DNA from: Candidatus Firestoneibacteriota bacterium
GTDB lineage: Bacteria > JACRDZ01
NCBI GenBank assembly: GCA_016212735.1
Contig: JACRDZ010000208.1
Span: 1 to 11,115, forward strand
Direction: 5' to 3'
DNA length: 11,115 nt
The translations under genes and the position numbers were made by a program. Shown here in pieces: positions 1 through 6,391 of this stretch (position 1 is its first letter; every line of letters starts with the position of its first letter). The notes below the pieces were generated by a model. It was not told where the DNA came from, made no database searches, and saw only the letters and a list, made by a program, of their open reading frames with translations.

Positions 1-17
1 TGAAGATATCCGTTTTT

Positions 18-1046
18 TTAAGAAATCTCTAAAGATTTTCGATAATGATTAAGTGCACCATCATAGTTTCCTTCATTTTGATAAATCATTCCTACATTAA
101 GCAAATTACCTGCAACTCCCTGATTATCTCCAATCTCTTCATAAATCTCTAAAGACTTTTGATACTGCTTTAATGCTTCGTCATAGTTTCCTTTGTTTTG
201 GTAAATAGTACCTATATTATGTAAATTGCTTGCAACTCCCTGATTATCTTCAATCTTCTCAGAAATTTCTAAAGACTTTTGATACTGCTTTAATGCTCCT
301 TCATAGTTTTCTTTGTTTTGGTAAATAATACCTATATTATGCAAACTGCTTGCAACTCCCTGATTATCTCCAATTTTTTCAAAAATCTCTATGCTCTTAT
401 TAAACCATTCATAGCTTTGTGTATAATCAGAACTCAGAGAATAAATCTGTCCTATTTTAAAAAAAAGATGAGCAATAGTTTTTTCATCAGGTTCTTTATC
501 AGTTTTATATTCTTCTAACAAACTTTTATAAAGATTAAGTTTTTTTAATAATTCATCTTTGCTTTGATATGAGATGGGTTCAGCAACAAGAGTTTCTCGT
601 GCATTTAAAATCTGTTTGTAATCTTTAATTCTAAAATCAAATACTCCGCTTCTTCTTGACCAAAAATCAGGCGCTTTATTTGCAATTTCATTACGGCCAA
701 ACTCTGTTATTAAAAATAAAAGTCCCCATTTTTGTTTAAAAAAAGCCTCACGCTGATAATTGATATATCCTATGGCTTCAGGGAAAGCTTGTTCTATGTC
801 ATAAAAGCAAATTACTAAATGGTCGTCTGTAATATTAATATCCTGGATTAATTTCAGAGGATTTTTTTGTTCGTTATTGATATAGAATTCATGGATTGGT
901 ACTTTAAGTTTACCTGTTAATTTATTTATAATATCATTTCGATTAGCCACTGTGTCATAAATACCAAATACAAGACAACCTGTTTGAGTATTATTTAGTA
1001 AGGAGGACAAACGATTAATTTCTTCTTCAAAATTTTCTATTGCCAT
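18..1046 (-). CDS. TPR-repeat protein with N-terminal P-loop-like domain
   Basis: This is a 342-residue cytosolic protein with no signal peptide or membrane segment. Residues 1-140 form an alpha/beta domain that contains the sequence DFWSRRSGVF (127-136). As I recall, this motif marks a degenerate nucleotide-binding-like domain in bacterial ATPase/TPR proteins. No intact Walker A is visible. Residues about 191-342 are TPR helices with an exact 40-residue period (repeated DNQGVA, LHNIG, IYQN, ALKQYQKSLEI). The start is fixed by a CTGGAG ribosome site at 1053-1058, inside the end of the upstream ATPase gene, 3 nt from its stop, so the two genes are co-transcribed and probably co-translated. I infer that the TPR part senses a protein or peptide and signals to the ATPase. 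The exact function is unknown. The stop falls inside a repeat unit, so the protein may be truncated. Confidence 0.85.
   Translation of the reverse strand: MAIENFEEEINRLSSLLNNTQTGCLVFGIYDTVANRNDIINKLTGKLKVPIHEFYINNEQKNPLKLIQDINITDDHLVICFYDIEQAFPEAIGYINYQREAFFKQKWGLLFLITEFGRNEIANKAPDFWSRRSGVFDFRIKDYKQILNARETLVAEPISYQSKDELLKKLNLYKSLLEEYKTDKEPDEKTIAHLFFKIGQIYSLSSDYTQSYEWFNKSIEIFEKIGDNQGVASSLHNIGIIYQNKENYEGALKQYQKSLEISEKIEDNQGVASNLHNIGTIYQNKGNYDEALKQYQKSLEIYEEIGDNQGVAGNLLNVGMIYQNEGNYDGALNHYRKSLEIS
21..400 (-). repeat. 120-bp in-frame tandem repeat encoding TPR units
   Basis: DNA units with an exact 120-bp period start near 61, 181 and 301, and a partial unit lies at 1-60. Units 61-180 and 181-300 differ at about 18 of 120 positions by my hand count (about 85% identical). 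Each unit encodes one 40-residue TPR motif. Nucleotide-level similarity this high suggests recent duplication or gene conversion rather than ancient TPR divergence. Confidence 0.85.
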
Positions 1047-1049
1047 CGT

Positions 1050-2279
1050 TTACTCCAGAAGTGGCTTTACTATAGGATGAATATCTCCCCATGTCTCATC
1101 ATTACGGTATTCTAACAAACTTAAATTATGAAGCAATTCCTGAGTTGTCTCTTCATTTACAATTTTTTTATCTTTATCTTCTTTTATTTGTTTAAGGATT
1201 TTATAATGTTTTTGCCGCAATAAAGATCTGTAATCATTGCGTATTTCAGATGCCATTTTGCGAACACTTTCGATATCAATAATATTTTTATTTTCACTCA
1301 AAGCATAATTAGCTGCGCCCTGTATAAGTCGTATCAATTCTACCATCAATCCGCCGCTTAATTGTATAGTTTCCTCCAGAGCGTCTTTATTAATCAAATT
1401 TTCTTCCAGACGTTTCAGGATAACGGTTCTTAATGTTTGATATCCAGCTTCATATACTTCGCCATTTTTATGAGAAATTTTTACATTTGGCAAAACAAAA
1501 CTTTTATGAAAATTGCGAACTATTTGTGAAAAATCATTTGAGTATCTTAAAGCTATAGGAAAAGTATAAATTACCCGTGCATTAATTTTTGAAAGAGACA
1601 TGCTGTGTTCAAAAAATAGATGCCGGGCTTTATCAAGGTCTGCTTTATCAATATCTTCAACAATAATAAGTACAGGTTTATTTATTTTTCTTTTAATTTC
1701 ATCAATAGTAAAATTTATTTTCTCAATTAATTCTGAAAGTCTTGGTTCTATCTTCTGCCGCATAATTGTTCTGCTTGAAGTTTCTTTGCCAAATTTCCCT
1801 TCAATTTTTAATGCAAGAAAATTAATATTGGCTGATAAGCTTGTTTCTTTAGGAATTTCTATAGTCGTTTCTTTGGTAATTTCATTTTTTAACCAATCAA
1901 AAATATCCTGTTGAAGTGATTGATTTATATCTATTTTATTTTCATGAGCCTTCTGAAAAAGTTTAAGCGCCATAGCTAATATAACATCGACATAGGTGAG
2001 ATCATAAAGATTAAGGCTCTCAGCAATAGAAAAATTAACAATAAAAAATTGGTTATTAAGGAGAGATATTAGCTTGCTTAATTCTGTAGACTTCCCGCTG
2101 CCGCGATGTCCAGTGAATAAAATTTTAACCTCTTCTTGCATACCTCGTATATATGTTTCCATTTCATTCAACGGACCAATTGTTCTTGCAACAAAATAAT
2201 TATCTAATTCTTCTCTGGTTTGCAATGATCTTTTTGGGTTAAAAATATTTAGTGTTTGAAATAAATCATTAGCTTTCAT
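1050..2279 (-). CDS. P-loop ATPase (AAA/STAND-like), partner of TPR protein
   Basis: This 409-residue cytosolic ATPase has Walker A GHRGSGKST at 57-65 and Walker B VLIIVEDID at 203-211, where the acidic pair E208-D209 should bind Mg and activate water. A lid or sensor-2-like helical segment begins near SGG (308-310). The C-terminal segment around 388-409 (YRNDETWGDIHP) looks like a short winged-helix or closing module. The region 45-70 matches bacterial ATPases annotated simply as ATP-binding proteins, often found beside TPR genes. It starts at an ATG behind an AGAGAG ribosome site (about 2282-2288), downstream of a strong promoter. The stop is 3 nt before the TPR gene start, so the two form a two-gene operon. 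I infer an ATP-driven switch whose sensor is the TPR partner; no obvious effector domain (TIR, nuclease, protease) is fused. Family placement beyond AAA/STAND-like P-loop ATPase is uncertain. Confidence 0.85.
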   Translation of the reverse strand: MKANDLFQTLNIFNPKRSLQTREELDNYFVARTIGPLNEMETYIRGMQEEVKILFTGHRGSGKSTELSKLISLLNNQFFIVNFSIAESLNLYDLTYVDVILAMALKLFQKAHENKIDINQSLQQDIFDWLKNEITKETTIEIPKETSLSANINFLALKIEGKFGKETSSRTIMRQKIEPRLSELIEKINFTIDEIKRKINKPVLIIVEDIDKADLDKARHLFFEHSMSLSKINARVIYTFPIALRYSNDFSQIVRNFHKSFVLPNVKISHKNGEVYEAGYQTLRTVILKRLEENLINKDALEETIQLSGGLMVELIRLIQGAANYALSENKNIIDIESVRKMASEIRNDYRSLLRQKHYKILKQIKEDKDKKIVNEETTQELLHNLSLLEYRNDETWGDIHPIVKPLLE

Positions 2280-2334
2280 TTTACTCTCTTTTTTATAGTT
2301 TGTAAAACCATACGGATAGCAATAAATGAACTTT

Positions 2335-2364
2335 ATTATAACCTTGTAAAATTATAGTGGTCAA
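2335..2364 (-). promoter_or_regulatory. sigma70-type promoter of ATPase-TPR operon
   Basis: On the minus strand the -35 box TTGACC (2359-2364) and -10 box TATAAT (2335-2340) are separated by 18 nt. Transcription would start near 2328, leaving a leader of about 50 nt before the ATPase ATG. The -35 box overlaps the left copy of the inverted repeat that flanks the DUF4143 gene. No terminator separates this promoter from the DUF4143 gene, so read-through is also possible. Confidence 0.7.
2349..2364 (+). repeat. left copy of imperfect inverted repeat flanking DUF4143 gene
   Basis: The sequence AAATTATAGTGGTCAA matches the reverse complement of 3763-3778 at 13 of 16 positions, with an uninterrupted GTGGTCAA core and matching AAATT outer end. 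Similarity stops on both sides. It overlaps the -35 box of the ATPase-TPR promoter. Confidence 0.5.
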
Positions 2365-2389
2365 GTTAAATTTTATTCTTTGTCTGTTC

Positions 2390-3658
2390 CTATTTCATTA
2401 ATAACCATTTATAAACAGGTTTAATTATTATTAATTTTTCATTGATTTTTATTTCCTCTTCGTCATTATACGTAAGAATCAGGCTATGCGATAAGTTTAA
2501 TTCATTCATTGCATTAATCAAACCTTTGATTTCTCTTTCTTTTGTCTTTTCTTCTTCCAAATTCCAGCATACTTGAATCAGGTTTGTTATTTTTGTTCTT
2601 TCTTTTATTAAAAAATCGATTTCTAAATTATCTTTAGTTTTATAATAAAAAAGTTCGTATTCTTTTTTCTTTAGTTCAAGAAAAACTATATTTTCTAAAG
2701 CTCTTCCAATATCTTCAGAAAATTTAAAAGATACACTGTTCGTTAATCCTGTATCAACAGAATAAATTTTTTTAAAAGCTTTGTTTTGCCTTTTTAAAGA
2801 ATATGAAAATTGAGGAAGCTCAAAGATTAAAAAAGCATCCTTAAGATATTCTAAATAAGAATCAACAGCGACAAAAGACAATTTAAAAGCTTCTTTTAAT
2901 GATTCTCTTGAGATAATTTTCCCGGAATTAGTTAAAAGATAAACAGCCATTTTTTCTAAAATATTTTTTTCTCTAATCTCATATCGCATAATGATATCTT
3001 TTTGAATGATATCATAAAAATAATTTTTTAATAGTTCCTGATTATTAGTTAACACTACTTCGGGAAATCCCCCAATCTTTAAATATTCATCAAATTCCTT
3101 CAAAAGTTTTTTATCTTTAAGAGTAATATCTTTTTTTTCTTTCAATTTAATTTTTTTAAATATAAGAAATTCTTCATATGACAATGGTAAAATTCTATAT
3201 GATAAATGTCTGCCTGTTATTAAGGATGATATTTCTCCGCTTAAAAGTTTTGATGACGAACCAGTTATAAATATTTTATACTTTGTACCATCTCTCAGCT
3301 TTCTTATTGCTTTTTCCCAATATTTTATTTCATGGATTTCATCAAAAAATATATATTTCAGATCAGGGTTAAAATATTCCTTAAATACAGATATTATTTC
3401 TTCAATAATTTCCGGATTATTGTAAGTTATAAAAAACGGGTCTTCGAAATTAATATATAAAAAATTACTATTTAAATTTTTAATAATAAGTTTTAAAACA
3501 GAGGATTTTCCACTTCTTCTCGGACCAACCAGATCAATAATTTCCTTGCCTTTGATATTAATTGTTTCCAGTATCGGTCTTGTAAAAAGGTTTTCAAAAT
3601 TAACAGTTTCATGCCAAAAACCAATTATTTTAATTAATTGCTCATTTGATATTTTCAT
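2390..3658 (-). CDS. AAA_14 / DUF4143 family ATPase
   Basis: This 422-residue protein has the classic order of the family. Walker A is GPRRSGKSS (45-53), Walker B is YIFFDEIH (102-109), a sensor-1-like ITGSSS lies at 131-136, and the family signature GGFPEV is at 196-201. A winged-helix linker follows. The C-terminal DUF4143 region resembles a PD-(D/E)XK nuclease fold: E322, E346-x-D348 in LEIDFLI, then QVCW at 362-365 where a nuclease would have ExK. The nuclease core therefore looks catalytically incomplete. Such proteins are widespread, often in several copies per genome, and their biological role is poorly defined; some are suspected of defence or selfish behaviour. No Shine-Dalgarno sequence precedes the ATG, and the promoter points to a leaderless mRNA. 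The gene is very AT-rich and Lys/Ile-rich. It sits alone between inverted repeats, on the same strand as the ATPase-TPR pair. Confidence 0.92.
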   Translation of the reverse strand: MKISNEQLIKIIGFWHETVNFENLFTRPILETINIKGKEIIDLVGPRRSGKSSVLKLIIKNLNSNFLYINFEDPFFITYNNPEIIEEIISVFKEYFNPDLKYIFFDEIHEIKYWEKAIRKLRDGTKYKIFITGSSSKLLSGEISSLITGRHLSYRILPLSYEEFLIFKKIKLKEKKDITLKDKKLLKEFDEYLKIGGFPEVVLTNNQELLKNYFYDIIQKDIIMRYEIREKNILEKMAVYLLTNSGKIISRESLKEAFKLSFVAVDSYLEYLKDAFLIFELPQFSYSLKRQNKAFKKIYSVDTGLTNSVSFKFSEDIGRALENIVFLELKKKEYELFYYKTKDNLEIDFLIKERTKITNLIQVCWNLEEEKTKEREIKGLINAMNELNLSHSLILTYNDEEEIKINEKLIIIKPVYKWLLMK

Positions 3659-3665
3659 AATGTAT

Positions 3666-3694
3666 AGTTTATGATAATTTTAGTTTTTAGTCAA
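3666..3694 (-). promoter_or_regulatory. putative promoter giving a leaderless DUF4143 mRNA
   Basis: On the minus strand TTGACT (3689-3694) lies 17 nt from TAAACT (3666-3671). The expected transcription start then falls within a few bases of the ATG at 3658. The absence of any AGGAG-like sequence before this ATG fits leaderless translation. The -10 box is a weak match (TAnnnT only), so the call is tentative. Confidence 0.45.
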
Positions 3695-3754
3695 GTATAA
3701 TTTTTTATTATGAGTTCGCTAGAAATAATTATTTTAAAAAATGATAATATTCCT

Positions 3755-3776
3755 GTCAATTATTGACCACGTCAAT
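3755..3776. promoter_or_regulatory. triple GTCAAT/ATTGAC half-site cluster, possible operator
   Basis: Three half-sites alternate in orientation: GTCAAT (3755-3760), ATTGAC (3762-3767) and GTCAAT (3771-3776). The first pair forms a perfect 6-bp palindrome around a single T; the second pair forms another around CAC. The cluster lies in the 175-bp divergent region between the DUF4143 gene and the HD gene, just upstream of the plus-strand promoter, where a dimeric regulator could act on either gene. Apart from this cluster and the two promoters I see nothing else in 3659-3833. Confidence 0.4.
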
Positions 3777-3778
3777 TT
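3763..3778 (+). repeat. right copy of imperfect inverted repeat flanking DUF4143 gene
   Basis: The sequence TTGACCACGTCAATTT pairs with 2349-2364 in inverted orientation (13 of 16 identical). It lies within a local cluster of alternating GTCAAT/ATTGAC half-sites, so it may be an operator rather than an element end. Confidence 0.5.
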
Positions 3779-3781
3779 ATA

Positions 3782-3811
3782 TTGCTTTTTTTATTTAATA
3801 TATATTATAAT
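3782..3811 (+). promoter_or_regulatory. putative sigma70 promoter of HD-VWA operon
   Basis: TTGCTT (3782-3787) and TATAAT (3806-3811) are 18 nt apart. Transcription would begin near 3818, just before the AAGGA ribosome site at 3823-3827. The -10 box is perfect, but the region is so AT-rich that chance matches are common. Confidence 0.5.
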
Positions 3812-3833
3812 TAAATAATGATAAGGAAAACAT

Positions 3834-4145
3834 ATGACAAGAGATGAAGCTTTAAAGCTTTTGGAAGAAAAAGTAAAAAATAAAAATTTAAAAAAACATA
3901 TGCTTGCCACTGAAGCTGTTATGAAAAAACTTGCAGAATATTTTAATGAAAATCAGGAAATATGGAGCATGGCTGGACTTTTACATGATCTGGATTATGA
4001 CGAGACAACAAAAGATTTTTCAAGGCACGGTTATGTAACACAGGAAATTTTAAAACCTTATAATATCTCACCTGAAATAATATACGCTATTTGTGCTCAT
4101 CCGGGACATGTTGAAGCAAAAAAGGAGAAAGATTATGCTATTTAA
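3834..4145 (+). CDS. HD-domain phosphohydrolase, C-terminally truncated
   Basis: This 103-residue protein matches the N-terminal part of stand-alone HD/HDIG family hydrolases, which as I recall usually run to about 180-190 residues. The characteristic start (MTRDEALKLL), first metal-ligand His (H22), HD pair in LLHDLDYD (H51-D52), and downstream His residues H65 and H89 are present. The protein stops right after the CAHPGH segment. The later helix that normally carries the last metal-ligand Asp (the D of a D-x-LTG-like motif) is missing, so metal-dependent catalysis is doubtful. The start has an AAGGA ribosome site at 3823-3827, 6 nt from ATG. Its last 11 bp overlap the lipoprotein gene, whose Shine-Dalgarno lies within its C-terminal codons. 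It may be a remnant kept as a translation leader, or a pseudogene; any substrate is unknown. Confidence 0.75.
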   Translation: MTRDEALKLLEEKVKNKNLKKHMLATEAVMKKLAEYFNENQEIWSMAGLLHDLDYDETTKDFSRHGYVTQEILKPYNISPEIIYAICAHPGHVEAKKEKDYAI

Positions 4146-6309
4146 TAAAAATTTTTATCCTATCCTTGTAATATGCATATTAATTGTTTTTTTATCAAGC
4201 TGCAGCAGTCCAATCCTTAAAACCGACAAAGAAAAATCAAAAGAAGAAATACAAATTGACCAGCAGAGGAAAAAAGAGGAAGAAAAGAAAAAAGAAGAGG
4301 AGAAAACAAAACTTATAAAAAAGTATGAAGAATTACAGAAAACAGAAAAACAGGCACGGCGGGAAGCTGAAGAAATCGCTGGACAGGTTAATATCTATAC
4401 TGCAAAACAGAGAGTTGCTGCTATTAGAAACAATACAGAAGAAGCTAAAAAAACTGTCAGGTTAGCCGAAGAAGCAAAAGTTAAAGGGAAAGAAGCAACA
4501 AAAAAAGCTGAAAATTTAAAAAATGAACGCATAGAAACAGAAAAAAAGCTGAATGAACTCGGAGTTTCGTCGAAAGAATTACCTAAAACAGAATCTAAAG
4601 AATTTATGGAACTTTCAAGAACTGAAAAAACCGTAGAGGCTGATTTACGAATGATGCCGCTGAAAAAAAAAGAAAAATCAAAAGATATAAAAACAGAAAC
4701 AATGGAACCATCTATTGAAGTAATGTATAAAGGTGCAGAATCTAAAGCACCAGCTAAAATTGCTCCTAGAGCAATAAACGCATCAAGTTCAGGATTAAAA
4801 GCTGGTTTTTCTGATGATAATAAACAATTTAATTATTTTATTAATTATCTGGAAAAATTTAAAAACGTTGAACATTATACAATAAATATTAATGAAAGAA
4901 TAATACTGAATATAAAAGACCTGAATGGTAATTCAATCCCAAATGCTGAAATAGAAATATATGATAACAACAAATTAATTTGTAGTGGATTAACATATTC
5001 TGACGGTTCTTTTTTGTTTTACCCTTCTCTATATGATGATAAAAATATTTCTCAATATAAGGCATCAATATCTTATATGCAGAATAAAACAGAGATTCAG
5101 ATTGACAGATTTGGTAAAAGAGAGATTGTGGTTAAACTGAACCATCAAAAGAGTATAAAGGAAGTTATACCTATAGATATTCTTTTTATTCTTGATGTAA
5201 CAGGCAGTATGGGTGAAGAAATTGAAAGGCTGAAAACCACAATAGAAATAATAAAGCTGAATATTGCTTCATTAACATCAAAACCAGAAGTCCGTTTCGG
5301 TATGATACTTTATAGAGACAGACAGGATGATTTTGTTACAAAAATTGTTCCGCTGACAAAAAATCTTGATATTTTTCAAGGTGAATTAAATTTAGTCAAA
5401 GCTAATGGCGGAGGGGATGAGCCTGAAGATCTGCAATCAGCATTAAAAGATGCTGTTCTAAACATTGACTGGAATAAAGATGGAATAAAGCTTGGTTTCA
5501 TCATTACAGATGCGCCTCCTCATTTAGATTATAAACAGGAATATACTTATGTTAATGCAGCATCTGATGCTAAAAAAAAGGGAATTAAATTTTTCAGTGT
5601 CGGGACAGGCGGTTTGAATACAATGGGTGAGTATATATTAAGACAAATATCACAATATACGTCTGCTAAATATATTTTTCTAACCTTTGGAGAAAAAGGC
5701 GAAATAGAAGGTGGGAGTCCTGGGAGCGTAAGTCATCATACAGGGTCTAATTACCAGACAGATAAACTCGAAGCAATCATAATTAAAATTGCAAAAGAAG
5801 AATTAAGTAATTTTACGGACCAGCAATTTGAAACAGGAGAAGATTACTTTCAAGCAAGTAAAATCGAAGATGAGAAAAAGGAAGAAACTCTACAGAAATT
5901 ATTTGATATGGCTGTTTCACAACTATTGGATTACTCAACATATAATATCGAAGACAAAGCACCGACAGGTGTTCTTTCTATCAATACACAAGAAACATCT
6001 CAGAATGCCAATGCCGAATATTTTACTGAGCAATTAATATTTTCATTAAGCAAAAATAATAAATTAAAAATGGTTGACCGTAAAAATTTGCAGAATGTAA
6101 TAAAAGAATTAGAACTAAGTATGACAGGACTTATAGAAGAACAAAATGCTGTTAAAGTAGGAAAACTCATAGGTGCAAAAATGCTGATATCCGGCAGTCT
6201 TTATGTTAAAGATAGTAATTTCGAACTATTTTTAAAATTACTTAGAGTTGAAACAGGAGAAATTCTTGCAATAACAAAATCAAAAATAAATTTAAATCTT
6301 GGACTGTAA
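4135..6309 (+). CDS. lipoprotein with coiled coil, VWA and CsgG/FlgO-like domains
   Basis: The start is the ATG at 4135, 7 nt after AAGGAG (4122-4127); a more upstream ATG in frame at 4093 lacks a ribosome site and would bury the signal peptide. The product is 724 residues. Residues 1-22 are a lipoprotein signal peptide with lipobox LSSC (Cys23), and residue +2 is Ser, so outer-membrane sorting is plausible. Residues about 30-180 are Lys/Glu/Ala-rich coiled coil. Residues about 250-340 resemble a transthyretin/carboxypeptidase-regulatory beta fold (ILNIKDLNGNSIPNAEIEIY). Residues about 347-555 form a von Willebrand A domain with MIDAS DVTGS (354-358), GGGDEPED (425-432) and TDAPPH around D459. 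Residues about 608-724 match CsgG/FlgO-type domains (VDRKNL, GLIEEQNA, GKLIGAKMLISGSL). I infer a metal-dependent adhesion or assembly scaffold in the periplasm. Each domain is recognisable, but the combination is unfamiliar to me. Confidence 0.88.
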   Translation: MLFNKNFYPILVICILIVFLSSCSSPILKTDKEKSKEEIQIDQQRKKEEEKKKEEEKTKLIKKYEELQKTEKQARREAEEIAGQVNIYTAKQRVAAIRNNTEEAKKTVRLAEEAKVKGKEATKKAENLKNERIETEKKLNELGVSSKELPKTESKEFMELSRTEKTVEADLRMMPLKKKEKSKDIKTETMEPSIEVMYKGAESKAPAKIAPRAINASSSGLKAGFSDDNKQFNYFINYLEKFKNVEHYTININERIILNIKDLNGNSIPNAEIEIYDNNKLICSGLTYSDGSFLFYPSLYDDKNISQYKASISYMQNKTEIQIDRFGKREIVVKLNHQKSIKEVIPIDILFILDVTGSMGEEIERLKTTIEIIKLNIASLTSKPEVRFGMILYRDRQDDFVTKIVPLTKNLDIFQGELNLVKANGGGDEPEDLQSALKDAVLNIDWNKDGIKLGFIITDAPPHLDYKQEYTYVNAASDAKKKGIKFFSVGTGGLNTMGEYILRQISQYTSAKYIFLTFGEKGEIEGGSPGSVSHHTGSNYQTDKLEAIIIKIAKEELSNFTDQQFETGEDYFQASKIEDEKKEETLQKLFDMAVSQLLDYSTYNIEDKAPTGVLSINTQETSQNANAEYFTEQLIFSLSKNNKLKMVDRKNLQNVIKELELSMTGLIEEQNAVKVGKLIGAKMLISGSLYVKDSNFELFLKLLRVETGEILAITKSKINLNLGL

Positions 6310-6337
6310 ATAGATATAATATTTCTATAAATATAAT

Positions 6338-6367
6338 TTGACATTCTTTTCTTTACTATGTTATTAT
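6338..6367 (+). promoter_or_regulatory. sigma70-type promoter of DUF4398-like lipoprotein gene
   Basis: A perfect -35 TTGACA (6338-6343) is followed after 18 nt by TATTAT (6362-6367). Transcription would start near 6374, just ahead of the AGGAGG ribosome site at 6377-6382, giving a leader of about 18 nt. The gene can therefore be expressed independently of the VWA lipoprotein upstream. Confidence 0.7.
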
Positions 6368-6391
6368 AAATTTAACAGGAGGTATTTATAT

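Noticed and set aside
12..20. A7 run (minus strand) at the TPR stop as a programmed frameshift site
   Set aside because: The slippery-looking run lies after the in-frame TAA, so ribosomes would terminate before reaching it.
1..400. 120-bp periodic repeats suggestive of CRISPR or noncoding satellite
   Set aside because: The units are contiguous, in frame and encode TPR helices; there are no short repeats separated by unique spacers.
2349..3778. DUF4143 cassette as an insertion sequence
   Set aside because: There is no transposase gene and no clear target-site duplication next to the inverted repeats, so it is reported only as a possible cassette.
4093..4134. Upstream ATG extending the VWA lipoprotein by 14 residues
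   Set aside because: No ribosome site precedes it, and it would place charged residues (KQKRRK) before a signal peptide that is complete from 4135.
6319..6335. ATATTT/AAATAT hairpin after the VWA gene as a terminator
   Set aside because: The stem is six A/T pairs only, with no T-tract; it is too weak to call.
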